From: Chloroflexota bacterium
GTDB taxonomy: Bacteria > Chloroflexota > Anaerolineae > B4-G1
Assembly: GCA_024232355.1 (NCBI GenBank)
Contig: JAAEPW010000756.1
Span: 1-11,578, forward strand
Length of the DNA stretch: 11,578 nt
Direction of reading: 5' to 3'
Shown here: in pieces, positions 1 to 8,800 of the stretch
Layout of the letters: the number at the start of each line of letters is the position of its first letter
Numbering within the stretch: the first letter of the stretch is position 1
The notes under the pieces: model-generated
Databases searched by the model: none
Seen by the model: only the letters and a program-made list of their open reading frames with translations
What the model was told of the DNA's origin: nothing
Made by a program: the position numbers and the translations under genes

Positions 1-891
1 CTGCCCCCACACGGAGGGAGTGCCCTCCCAGTCCGCTGGCAACGCGTTCCACCCCCAATGGCTGGCCCAGACTGCTTTGGCCGCGTCGCCGTGCTCGATC
101 ATTACCTCTCGTAGCAGGATCAAGCGCGAAAAGTTGAGCACTGTTTCGCCGGCGCGGCGGTCGTCGGGGCCGGTGTCAAAGCCGTAGGGCTTGCCGACGA
201 CGACGTCAAAATAGGGAGCAGCCCCCGCCAGGTAGAGTTGTTCCAGAAAGCGGACGTCGCTCAGGTTCTGCGGCCCGGTCTCGATGGTGGGAGCCAGTCC
301 GGCCAGGAAGATGCGGGCGTCGGGATCGGTAGAGCGGATCGCGCGCGCGGTGCGGGCCAACAGGTCGGCGTAAGCGGGCGGGTTGATGGGACCGCCGCCC
401 CAGTGGGCGGCCAGGTTTGGCTCGTCCCAGACCTGGTAATCGTCCACCTGCGCGCCGTAGCGGGCGGCAAACTCGCGCGCAAATGCGGCAAAGCGGTCGG
501 GGTCGGCGGGCGGTACGGGGGGATTGTCATCGAGGACGGCCAGCAAGTACAGTTGGGGATAGCGGGCCAACGCGGCCATGATGCGGTCGGGAATGCTCCA
601 GTCAAAGCGGCCAGGCTGTGTTTCGATCTGGCTCCGGTAAAAGGGCTGGCGTAACCACGTAAAGCCCCCCTCGGCGATGCGGGCCAGGGCAGCGTCCAGC
701 GCCTCGTCGTCGTACTGTTCCAGCGCGACGTTGACGCCCAGGATGGGCACATCGGCCCCGGCTATGGGCGCGGAAAAGTCACTGGGGATGGAACGCGCGC
801 GGGCCTGGTGCGCCACGACGACAGATTGCGCCGTCAGGCCGACGACGAGCAACAAAATCAAGCACAGGAAAGAGCGCTCAAGCCGAAACAT
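1..891 (-). CDS. Secreted glycoside hydrolase (clan A)-like protein, C-terminally cut by window edge; probable pseudoenzyme
   Basis: An open frame of 297 codons runs off the left edge with no stop. It reads as one continuous protein: a basic start and hydrophobic segment (about residues 5-27, LCLILLLVVGL) as a signal peptide or anchor, then a TIM-barrel pattern (LGVNVAL at 51-57, GGFTWLRQPF at 75-84, YLLAVLDD at 115-122). YQVWDEPNL at 152-160 matches the clan-A acid/base motif, normally W-N-E-P-N, with Glu157 kept but Asn replaced by Asp. KPYGFD at 234-239 and VWASHWGWNALP at 274-285 align with the usual T-E-F-G-W nucleophile strand, but Ser277-His278 stand where Thr-Glu is expected, so the nucleophile seems missing. 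The start (ATG 889-891) overlaps the transporter stop by 14 bases and has no clear ribosome binding site, which suggests translational coupling. Family assignment is from motifs only; substrate unknown. It could instead be a non-catalytic carbohydrate-binding barrel. Confidence 0.75.
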   Translation of the reverse strand, partial: MFRLERSFLCLILLLVVGLTAQSVVVAHQARARSIPSDFSAPIAGADVPILGVNVALEQYDDEALDAALARIAEGGFTWLRQPFYRSQIETQPGRFDWSIPDRIMAALARYPQLYLLAVLDDNPPVPPADPDRFAAFAREFAARYGAQVDDYQVWDEPNLAAHWGGGPINPPAYADLLARTARAIRSTDPDARIFLAGLAPTIETGPQNLSDVRFLEQLYLAGAAPYFDVVVGKPYGFDTGPDDRRAGETVLNFSRLILLREVMIEHGDAAKAVWASHWGWNALPADWEGTPSVWGQ

Positions 892-2176
892 CTTGTGCCA
901 TTTCTGTCGCAGCGGGCTGCGCCTGACGCGGTTCGCGCACTGACCAATGCAACAGCGCCACACCGATCATCCCAACCACGAACGCCACGACAAAGAGCAC
1001 CCGGTAGCCCATCGCTCCGGCCAGCCAGCCGCCGATCAGTGGGGCCACGCCAGCCGCGATGCCACTGATCGTGTTGTTCAGGCCGATGTAGGTCGGTCGC
1101 ACGTCGGGTGTGCTGAACTCGAAGGCGATCATGATCCCCGAGATCATGAAACCGGCTGCGCTGGCGCCGATGAGGGCAAAGACGGCGTGAAACCAGGCCG
1201 GGGCCGGAGCCAGGCTCGCCAATCCCACGGCAGACGCTCCCAGCAGTGTGCTCAACTCTAGCACGAGTTTGTGCCCCTTGCGGTCGGCCAGCGCTCCGAG
1301 CACGAGATTGCTGATCGCTTGCCCGATCAACATGCTGGTAGTGAAAACTCCGGCCTGACCGTCGGATAACTGCCAACGCTGCACAGCATAAACGGCCAGG
1401 AAACCGATCCCCATCCCGCCCAGAGACGTGACGACCTGGCTGAGTAGATAGCGCCGAAAGTTCGGGTCAGAGCGCAATATCGCTGGCAGGCGACGCCAGT
1501 ACTCTTTCTGGGAGATGGTAGACTCCTGGCTCACCTGGGCCGGTTCGCGGGTGAGAGCCAGGAATATCCACGAGATGAAAATAAAAAGTGCCGCCGCCGC
1601 AAAACAGATCATATAACCATAAGGAAAATCATAACGACCGAGTACCCAGGCCGCGGTAGTCGCACCCAGCACCCCGGTCGCCGTCCCGCCAAAGTTGGCG
1701 ATGCCAAAGAATCTACCCCGCCGGTCGAGGGGGATGATCTTTGCCAGCATATCCTGCCAACTGACGGCCACGACACCGGCTCCAACCACGTGCCAGGCAA
1801 AGGCGATAAAAAAGGCGGCCAGGGCCAACGTAGGAGAGCGCGTGGCAAGCCAGGCTGCCAGGACCATCATAGCCACCGGCAGCCGTTCCGTGAACAGTCC
1901 CACATTCACTACCCCCACTTTTTTGCGTGGCTGTCTCTGTGTCCAGTTGACGGTAAAGAGTTGGGGCAAAAGCCAACCCGTAGAGGCGATCATTGAGAAC
2001 AGTCCAATCGCCAGTTTGCTATCAGTCAGGTGACTGACGTAGACCGGCAAGATGGTGCGTGAGGCGATAAAGCTGGCCCCAAACCAGAAAAAGGTGCCGT
2101 CCAGTATGTTGACGATGGCGTTGTGTTGGTAGTTGCGCTCTACCTGGCGTTCGAAATCAGAAGCGGTCGTCGTCAT
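878..2176 (-). CDS. Major facilitator superfamily (MFS) transporter
   Basis: A 432-residue inner-membrane transporter with about twelve hydrophobic segments in two halves, separated by a hydrophilic loop near residues 208-245. The inter-half loop signature GALADRKGHK (294-303) matches MFS motif A in the second half, and IPLDRRGRFFG (148-158) follows TM4 as in sugar/drug-type MFS proteins. The substrate cannot be read from the sequence; overlap with a glycoside-hydrolase-like gene makes a sugar or glycan fragment possible, but this is inference. An upstream in-frame ATG at 2257 was rejected because it lies inside the predicted -35 box. The ATG at 2176 follows an AGGAG (2190-2194) with a rather long 13-base gap and begins the conserved hydrophilic N terminus (MTTTASDFERQVERNYQHN). 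The frame closes with TGA at 878-880 inside the next gene. Base use is GC-rich, like the flanks and unlike the STAND gene upstream. Confidence 0.93.
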   Translation of the reverse strand: MTTTASDFERQVERNYQHNAIVNILDGTFFWFGASFIASRTILPVYVSHLTDSKLAIGLFSMIASTGWLLPQLFTVNWTQRQPRKKVGVVNVGLFTERLPVAMMVLAAWLATRSPTLALAAFFIAFAWHVVGAGVVAVSWQDMLAKIIPLDRRGRFFGIANFGGTATGVLGATTAAWVLGRYDFPYGYMICFAAAALFIFISWIFLALTREPAQVSQESTISQKEYWRRLPAILRSDPNFRRYLLSQVVTSLGGMGIGFLAVYAVQRWQLSDGQAGVFTTSMLIGQAISNLVLGALADRKGHKLVLELSTLLGASAVGLASLAPAPAWFHAVFALIGASAAGFMISGIMIAFEFSTPDVRPTYIGLNNTISGIAAGVAPLIGGWLAGAMGYRVLFVVAFVVGMIGVALLHWSVREPRQAQPAATEMAQDVSA

Positions 2177-2200
2177 TGTGATTGTTATTCTCCTGGCACG

Positions 2201-2214
2201 GTGTCGTCCGACAC
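2201..2214. promoter_or_regulatory. Operator-like inverted repeat in the MFS leader
   Basis: GTGTCG-TC-CGACAC is a perfect 6-base dyad with a 2-base centre. One bulged base further out the arms extend by ACG/CGT. It lies roughly 8-21 bases downstream of the expected transcription start of the transporter promoter and ahead of its ribosome binding site, a typical repressor position. No regulator gene for it is visible in the window. Confidence 0.4.
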
Positions 2215-2228
2215 ACGTCAATTGGATG

Positions 2229-2257
2229 ATTGTACAAGGGATGGACGTAATCGTCAA
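2229..2257 (-). promoter_or_regulatory. Sigma-70-type promoter for the MFS/glycoside hydrolase unit
   Basis: On the minus strand, -35 TTGACG (2252-2257) and -10 TACAAT (2229-2234) each match five of six consensus bases and are separated by exactly 17 bases. The expected start of transcription is near 2222, giving a leader of about 45 bases before ATG 2176. The rest of the 2258-2382 gap, down to the STAND stop codon, shows no further gene, and I see no convincing terminator with a U-run after that stop. Confidence 0.65.
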
Positions 2258-2382
2258 CGTGTTCGAGCACCATGAAAACCTGGCAGGAAATGTGGGCGAG
2301 GTGTTCAGAAGCTACTATTTCGAGTTGGGTTGGGGCGGACACGAGGGGGTAGGGCAAATGCAACACATTCCATCAACGACAG

Positions 2383-5300
2383 TTACGTAATCGATGTTGC
2401 TCCTTTAGTCAGCGTTTTCTCATTCTGTCCCTGCTCCAAAGTGTCAGAATTACCCATAACGCGCAATAGTTTCTCCAATCTGACAATGTTCTGTTGCAAA
2501 CTTTGCTTTTCTTGAACTAACTGTAAAGGCGCTTTTGTACCCAAGACATCATGTTGCGATATGCGTTTTTCAATCAGGCATATATCCTCACGATAGTCTG
2601 CTAGTTGACATTGTATCTCTGATGTGAATCTTTGTAGACTCCTTCGAACTAGTACAACATCTTCAGTAGCAGATCTCTCCTGTAATTCATCAAGAGTTGT
2701 GAAAATATTATCAGCCCCTTGTGTGATTTGTCCTTCTTGAATTTGCTTTACACCTTGCAGCCACATTTTGTAGATGTCCAGAAAGCTTTCAAGATAAGGG
2801 CGCTCTATAGGCTTTGCAGATTCTTCGCTGTGTGCAAATTCTGGTTTTCCCTCTAGTATTCTTTGTGCTGACTCAAAATGTTGGGCCGATTCAATGATTC
2901 TTCCATTAACCAAGTGTAACTCGCCCATGTTGATGTGTGCAACTAGCATAATTTCTCCATCGCCAATTTCTCTAGCTTTGACCAAGCCTAATTGATAATG
3001 TTGCTTCGCTTGAACATCATCTTCCAGTCCAAAATAGGTATTACCAAGTTCACAATTAACAAAGCTGATGCCCCACACATGAGCAAGTTCATTGAACAAC
3101 CTCAAGCTTTCATGAAGGTTCTTCAAGGCGAGCGGATAATCTCCAAGCCTATTATAAATGTATCCAAACCGAACCAGAGCTTTAGCCTTCTGATAGTCCG
3201 CTTTGGGCGCTCCCGCCTCTGCGTTGGCGAGTTTGACAAGTTCCTCAAGATATCCGAAGGCTTTTTCATGTCCTTCTCGAGTACCCAAAAGCGAATAAGC
3301 ATATCCTAAATTTTCGAGAACGCGCATCAATTCATATCTTCTAAGCCTTCTTTCCCCTATGCTCTCTCCCAGTCCAAGATAAGCCCGCATAGACTCAAGA
3401 CTCTCTTCTAATTGTCTTACGGCTGCTCCATAATCTTCCATATCAGCCAGACTTATACCCAAGCGCGCATGTAGCCAAGCCTTTTCATATTCAAATTGCC
3501 CATTGTCAATCTGTTTCAGTTCATCCAATCCTATTTCAGCAATGCTTTTGGCCTCAGATAATTTACCTAGCCAGGCATTGAGGCGGCTTCGGAAAATGTA
3601 CATCCAGAGCCATTGTTGATCAGTCATACGATCTAGTTGCTCTCGCCTACTCAGTGTCGTAATCATTTGATCTATCCGCTTTAGAACCTGCTCTGCTTTG
3701 CCAATTCCTACAAGTTCAAGGTCATATTCTATTAAAACTTGGATTGCGCTAGCGCAATCCCCTGCTTCTGCAAAGTGATAAAAAGCTTGCCAGCAAAGTT
3801 TGCCCCCTCTACCGGTAGATTTCATTGTTTTAAGAAAAGATGCCCCGATCTGCTGATGAATGTACGTTAACTGCTCCGATCCTGATATTAATCCCTTTAA
3901 ACATAGTTCACGTACAGTGTCGTGCACATAATATTCGTCTCTCTCGTTTCCATCAACAAGCCTCAACTCGACCAATTCACCAAGAGTGTTTACAAAATCA
4001 TCTTTACTCATACTCTGTGCGTGCGCTAATTCGCACAAAATAGCTTGGCTCTCTGGAAAATCGAGTACTGAAAGGATTCTTAACAGCACAGCATGGTTAT
4101 CACTCTGTCTGAATACCGCTTGCGCTACACTTTGCCTACCAAGTCCCTGCATATACAATTGAGCATCCGCTTTGGTCGTATTCTGCCGAAGCCAGTCAAA
4201 GGCCAATACCTCCATTAGCTTTAGATTGCAATCAACCAAGCCAATCAACTTGAAAGCAAATTGAGTAGCAATATCACTGGTCAGCCAATCTTTGTCATAG
4301 TTTAGCCCCAGCTTTATGATCAACTTTTGAATATGATCTTCAGAGAGGGCTTCCAGATAGTGTCCTTTCCATTTGGAGTATGGCCTCTGCCGACTGATTA
4401 GAATTATTCTGGTTTTGGACTCGTCCAGTTTATCTTCAAGTTCATCAAAAAGCTGCTGGACTTGCAATTGCTCGCGATGTATTCTATGTACATCATCAAA
4501 ACAGAGCAGGTATTGCTCTTGATTCAGAACCATCAATAGTTTTCTGGTTGTTTGTGCAATTGGTAGAGATCTATCCAGAGTTTGTCCTTGAACCCAATGC
4601 CAGAGTTCACCGATATCCTGCTCTCTTAGATACTCGGCGATAGCCAAAACTATATCTTGAAAACCAGTACTATCATCACACTTGAACCAGAAAGCTTGCC
4701 GAGGAGGGCCAACGTATGGGGAGAAAGGAAAGCCTTCATCTTCCCACTGAAGCGCTATTTGAGCAGCTACCCATGTCTTGCCATACCCAGCCCGCCCCCA
4801 GATATTGATGATACTATGTTTCTCTAGCGCTTTTTCATAGAATTTATGCCGATCACCAATATACTCGTTGGAAATCTTTTTGCGGTGAGGAACTAGAGAC
4901 ACGCCAGCTTTGCCAACTCGTGCATAGTCATCTGTTCTATCTAAAGATAATTGCCCAGGCTTGACCAATCCATTTTCACTTCCTTCTGACAAAGGTACTG
5001 GTCCGCTTTTAAGAAATGCAATCGCAAAAGATGCAGCAGCTTCACACGCATAAGGACGCCACTTCTTTACATCCCAGGAATCTTTTTGCTCGTCTGCTAA
5101 ATCAGATGTGCAGCGCACCATAAAAAAACCAGGCTTTTGAGATGATTCGAACGCGGCTGTTGCCACACCAGCAGCCTCCATCTCTACACCAATCAGCTCT
5201 GTCCATACACCCCGATACCGTGTCAAAACCTCACCAAAAGCTATCACCTGGTCTCCAGATGCAATTGGGCCAGTGTGACGTTTAGGTTTCGCTGAATCTG

Positions 5301-5820
5301 GACGGCTGGTCCGAATTAATTCTTGCCAGCTTTCGCCCCGAAAGTTCTTGCAGGCGTTTAGCAATCTTGAATCTGCACGTTGAACTTCCCAACGTATCTG
5401 GGGACCTTGAGGAGTCAGTTTTTGTACCGAGTAGTCCACAATCTGATCAGATATCAGAATATCACCAATACTGACACCTTGACCTGCTATTCCACCGGCA
5501 ATTCCGATCAACACAATATATCGAGGGTTCCATCGCCGAATTGCGTCTACAGTCGCTATTCCAGCCTGTACTCGGCCTATTCTCAAGAGAGACATGACAA
5601 CTACTCGATATACACCCGTTTGACCATCAGGAAAAATTACAGGTAGGTTAGCCTGAAAGTAGGTGCGAATATCCTCTGTGAAAGGCGATAATTGCTGATG
5701 TCCTGGCAATCTATCAAGTACTGCATCTCGTTCCTCTTCAAGAGCAGTTACCAGAACAAAATCAACTGTTCTGGACTGAGCAGTTACGTTTTCTTTTTCG
5801 ATCCATTGTGCAAGTTTCAC
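2383..5820 (-). CDS. STAND ATPase: MTA/SAH-type nucleosidase + NB-ARC + TPR; probable anti-phage immune protein
   Basis: 1145 residues in three parts. Residues 19-272 are a purine nucleosidase/phosphorylase (PNP_UDP_1, MTAN-like) domain: ALEEER (26-31), IGIAGGIAGQGVSIGDILIS (105-124), GVEMEAAGVA (211-220) and RCTSDLAD (236-243). By comparison with E. coli MTAN, Glu30, Glu215 and Asp240 match its catalytic Glu12, Glu174 and Asp197, so the domain looks active. Residues about 320-545 are an NB-ARC NTPase: Walker A GRAGYGKT (342-349), Walker B LLCFDDVH (438-445) and sensor IILISR (472-477), followed by a winged-helix region ending in an MHD-like YVHD (631-634). Residues about 680-1040 hold TPR-type helical repeats (for example around 883-910, 920-950 and 960-990). 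The C terminus has a coiled coil with leucines at heptad spacing (1101, 1108, 1115). The start is GTG with AGGAG 9 bases upstream. The gene follows the C11 gene by 30 bases and is clearly AT-richer than the flanks. Known relatives cleave purine nucleotides on infection; that activity here is inferred. Confidence 0.93.
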   Translation of the reverse strand: MKLAQWIEKENVTAQSRTVDFVLVTALEEERDAVLDRLPGHQQLSPFTEDIRTYFQANLPVIFPDGQTGVYRVVVMSLLRIGRVQAGIATVDAIRRWNPRYIVLIGIAGGIAGQGVSIGDILISDQIVDYSVQKLTPQGPQIRWEVQRADSRLLNACKNFRGESWQELIRTSRPDSAKPKRHTGPIASGDQVIAFGEVLTRYRGVWTELIGVEMEAAGVATAAFESSQKPGFFMVRCTSDLADEQKDSWDVKKWRPYACEAAASFAIAFLKSGPVPLSEGSENGLVKPGQLSLDRTDDYARVGKAGVSLVPHRKKISNEYIGDRHKFYEKALEKHSIINIWGRAGYGKTWVAAQIALQWEDEGFPFSPYVGPPRQAFWFKCDDSTGFQDIVLAIAEYLREQDIGELWHWVQGQTLDRSLPIAQTTRKLLMVLNQEQYLLCFDDVHRIHREQLQVQQLFDELEDKLDESKTRIILISRQRPYSKWKGHYLEALSEDHIQKLIIKLGLNYDKDWLTSDIATQFAFKLIGLVDCNLKLMEVLAFDWLRQNTTKADAQLYMQGLGRQSVAQAVFRQSDNHAVLLRILSVLDFPESQAILCELAHAQSMSKDDFVNTLGELVELRLVDGNERDEYYVHDTVRELCLKGLISGSEQLTYIHQQIGASFLKTMKSTGRGGKLCWQAFYHFAEAGDCASAIQVLIEYDLELVGIGKAEQVLKRIDQMITTLSRREQLDRMTDQQWLWMYIFRSRLNAWLGKLSEAKSIAEIGLDELKQIDNGQFEYEKAWLHARLGISLADMEDYGAAVRQLEESLESMRAYLGLGESIGERRLRRYELMRVLENLGYAYSLLGTREGHEKAFGYLEELVKLANAEAGAPKADYQKAKALVRFGYIYNRLGDYPLALKNLHESLRLFNELAHVWGISFVNCELGNTYFGLEDDVQAKQHYQLGLVKAREIGDGEIMLVAHINMGELHLVNGRIIESAQHFESAQRILEGKPEFAHSEESAKPIERPYLESFLDIYKMWLQGVKQIQEGQITQGADNIFTTLDELQERSATEDVVLVRRSLQRFTSEIQCQLADYREDICLIEKRISQHDVLGTKAPLQLVQEKQSLQQNIVRLEKLLRVMGNSDTLEQGQNEKTLTKGATSIT

Positions 5821-5829
5821 GTCGTGTCT

Positions 5830-5834
5830 CTCCT
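5830..5834 (-). promoter_or_regulatory. Ribosome binding site of the STAND gene
   Basis: AGGAG on the minus strand, within AGGAGAG, 9 bases before GTG 5820. It supports the GTG start and lies wholly inside the 30-base gap after the C11 gene stop (TAG, 5851-5853), consistent with independent translation within one transcript. Confidence 0.7.
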
Positions 5835-5850
5835 ATCAGCCGGATTGGTT

Positions 5851-8800
5851 CTAGTACCCTTTCAAAATTACAGGAAGATAAACATAGTAAATGGGAACAA
5901 TCCCGGATCGTTGGGCAGGGTCATGCAAGATGTTAACAAGTCGCTGTACGGGTAACACCCCAGTAACATCTTGTTGTCTCATTCCTTGGCAATCATAATA
6001 CCTGTCTATAAACTCATTCACAAACTCGTCCCACTGTGTATCTTGTGCCAACTGTACCTGGACTATTTGCGGCAATGTCGTCGTCGTATAGTACTGACGC
6101 GCCTTGATACACCCTTGTCCCATCGGTAAACCACAGATGTCCAGTGTTTGAGTAAGGCACTCTGTTCCCACGTAGAGTTCTTCGCCAAACGGCAGATAGA
6201 TAGAGACGCCGTGTAATCCAGCAAAGGTATTCGTGTAAGGAGAACCATTCCAGTGATTCTCAGTCAGAATAAATCCACCTTCCAATGCCATCGTTACCTC
6301 TTGGGCCGCCATGATAGTCTGCGAGTCACTGATCGTCGTCGCTATCTGTTGAGCAAAGTGGTACAAATCCACGTATCCCTCTTGCTCCACTTCTAGCACC
6401 AGGTCACTGTCATAATCTATCTTTTGCGCAGCCAGGTAGGCACTGGCAATCTGCTCTCGGGCAGTAGCACCGGGTAAAAGATTGATCAATGCTTGCGCCA
6501 GATTGTCCACTGCCGTTATAACACTATCTATCTCGTCCAACTGCAATACAGTTATTGCACCACTGTAGCCAAAGGGCAACGATGCCATATAGATGTCTGC
6601 GACACTAGTAGCCAGGCTCGCCGGTGTGATTGTCTCTGTGATTGTGGAAATGTAACGATCGTATGGAACAGTCGCGTACTTGAGGCTTTGAGATGCAACG
6701 AGATAGTCCGCATTGCCGCTAATCTCGCGAGCGCTTTCCAACATCGCCATCAAGCACGCATCGTAGAATACTACGTCCACGTGTCCGACGTTGTCAAAAA
6801 CCCACCCCAAATCATAATTGGACAGGTAATCTATATCTGTATCGTCCCAACTCACCCCAGATCCACCCGCTGACCAACCACGTGCCGACACCGGTTGCAG
6901 TGCAGCAAACTCGGGTGCCCACCCTCCACCGTGGTCAAAGATGGAGAGAAAGTAATGATTTGCCGGATAGTTGACCTTGGCCCAGGTGACAAAATCAGCC
7001 AACGTTTGCTTGTCTCCTGTGTTCAATTCACCCAGGCACCAACGATTGACGCCTTCTGTGTAGGGAAAGAGTTGCGATGAATTATCGTCGAACTGGACGA
7101 CGTAGCGACAGGTACCGGGGTCCCACATTTCACCCGGGTGTCGGTCCCACAAAACAACTATATGCACGTTAGGATTGTCGGCCACAGCTTCCAGATTGTT
7201 GAACAAGTCGTCAGTCCAGCGATCTAAATTGTTGTCCCCGCTCAAGTAAACCATAACGGTCCACAGGGACGGAGTGATGGTGATGGAATGGGTATCAGTG
7301 ACAGTCCCCTCGACGTTGGTCGCTGTAACCGTAATTGTTTTTAAACCTGCCGTCATCCAAGCAAAGTTCACCGTGTCACTCCGACCGCCTGTGTGCATCA
7401 CCGGAACCTGGCCGGTAGCCTTCCAGATATAAGTGATCGGCGTCGTCGCCGTAGGGTTGACCGTGGCGGTAAAAGTGCTGGTGGCATTGATCATGCCCAC
7501 TATTGAGCCATCAATAGTCACTCCCGTCGGTGGTTTCGGTTCTGCTCCGACAAAACGTAGGATAAACAACCCGCCACTTGAATTAGCGACGTAGATATAG
7601 TTACCTTCCACGACCACATCATTGATGTACCATAATGTGTTATATAAACTAACCAAAGTCGGAGACACTGGATCCGAGACATCAACGATGTACAGGTTAT
7701 GGTCGTCCCAGTCTGCAATGTAAGCATAGTCGCCAGCCACAGCTACAGCTTCAACACCGTCAGGTAGGGTGTATGAGCCAGTATGAGTTGGAGATACGGG
7801 ATTGGAGACATCGACAATGTGCAAGCTGGGATAACTAGCGAGGTATGCATAGTTGCCGGCCACAGTCACGCCGTTGACACTACCCACAATGCTGTAAGAG
7901 GCAACCTCAGTTGGAGCAGCCGGGTTCGAGACATTAACGATGTACAGAGACCCGGCAGCGATATAGGCATAGTTGCCTGCTACAGCTACTTCCATGACAT
8001 TTCCTGACGCATCGTCGTAGAAACCAGTCTCGACAGGAGCGCCTGGCGTCGAAACATCAATGATCCGCAAACCCTCAGGGCCATCGGCAACGTAGGCATA
8101 ATCACCGGCCACTACTATATCCTGTGCAGTTCCCAGTGTGTCGTAAAAACCAGCCATAGTTGGAGTAGATGGATTCGAGACATTGACGATATGTAGGCCG
8201 CTGTCCCCATCAGCAACGTAGGCAAGATTGTTGTCCACGGCTACGTCATAGCCAAAAGCAGGCGTCTCATAGAAAGCCGTCTCGGTCAAAGTGCCTGGGT
8301 TTGAGACGTCAACTATGTGCAGATCACCATTGGCGACGTAAGCATAGTTGCCCACCACGGTCACACCTCTAGCAGCCCCTAATGTGGCGTAGAGACCGGC
8401 CTGGGCCGGGTTCGCTGGATTCGAGACGTTAATAATATGCACACCGCGTCCATCAGCAACGTAAGCATAACTGCCTGTTATGACCAAGCCACGAGCAAAT
8501 CCCGGCGTGTCACAGGAACCGGCCAGAGTTGGCGTCATTGGAATTGAAACGTCAATGATGTTAAGGCCGTCACTGCCACTAGCGACGTAGGCATAATTGC
8601 CCACCACGGTCACATCATAGGCGGTGAGCATAGGATACAAGCCAACCTCGACCGGATCGGCTGGGTTTGAGACGTCAATAATGTGCAAGTCATCAGGCAT
8701 GCTGCCGCTAGCATAAGCATAACTACCAGTCACAGCTACATCAGAGGCGCCATCTGCCCGCACGTCGCCAACCTCATGCGGTGTGGACGGGGTTGAAATG

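Noticed and set aside
238..752. Open frames on both strands across this stretch as separate genes
   Set aside because: They lie in other frames of the glycoside-hydrolase-like gene, show no family motif and are typical of GC-rich DNA.
858..1376. A minus-strand open frame of 172 codons and overlapping plus-strand frames
   Set aside because: Shadow frames of the MFS gene; the real frame shows continuous membrane segments.
2177..2257. A longer MFS N terminus starting at 2257
   Set aside because: The start would lie within the predicted -35 box and upstream of transcription, and the extra residues do not resemble an MFS N terminus.
2992..3309. Plus-strand open frame inside the STAND gene as a small antisense gene
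   Set aside because: No ribosome binding site or recognisable motif; the opposite strand has clear TPR coding.
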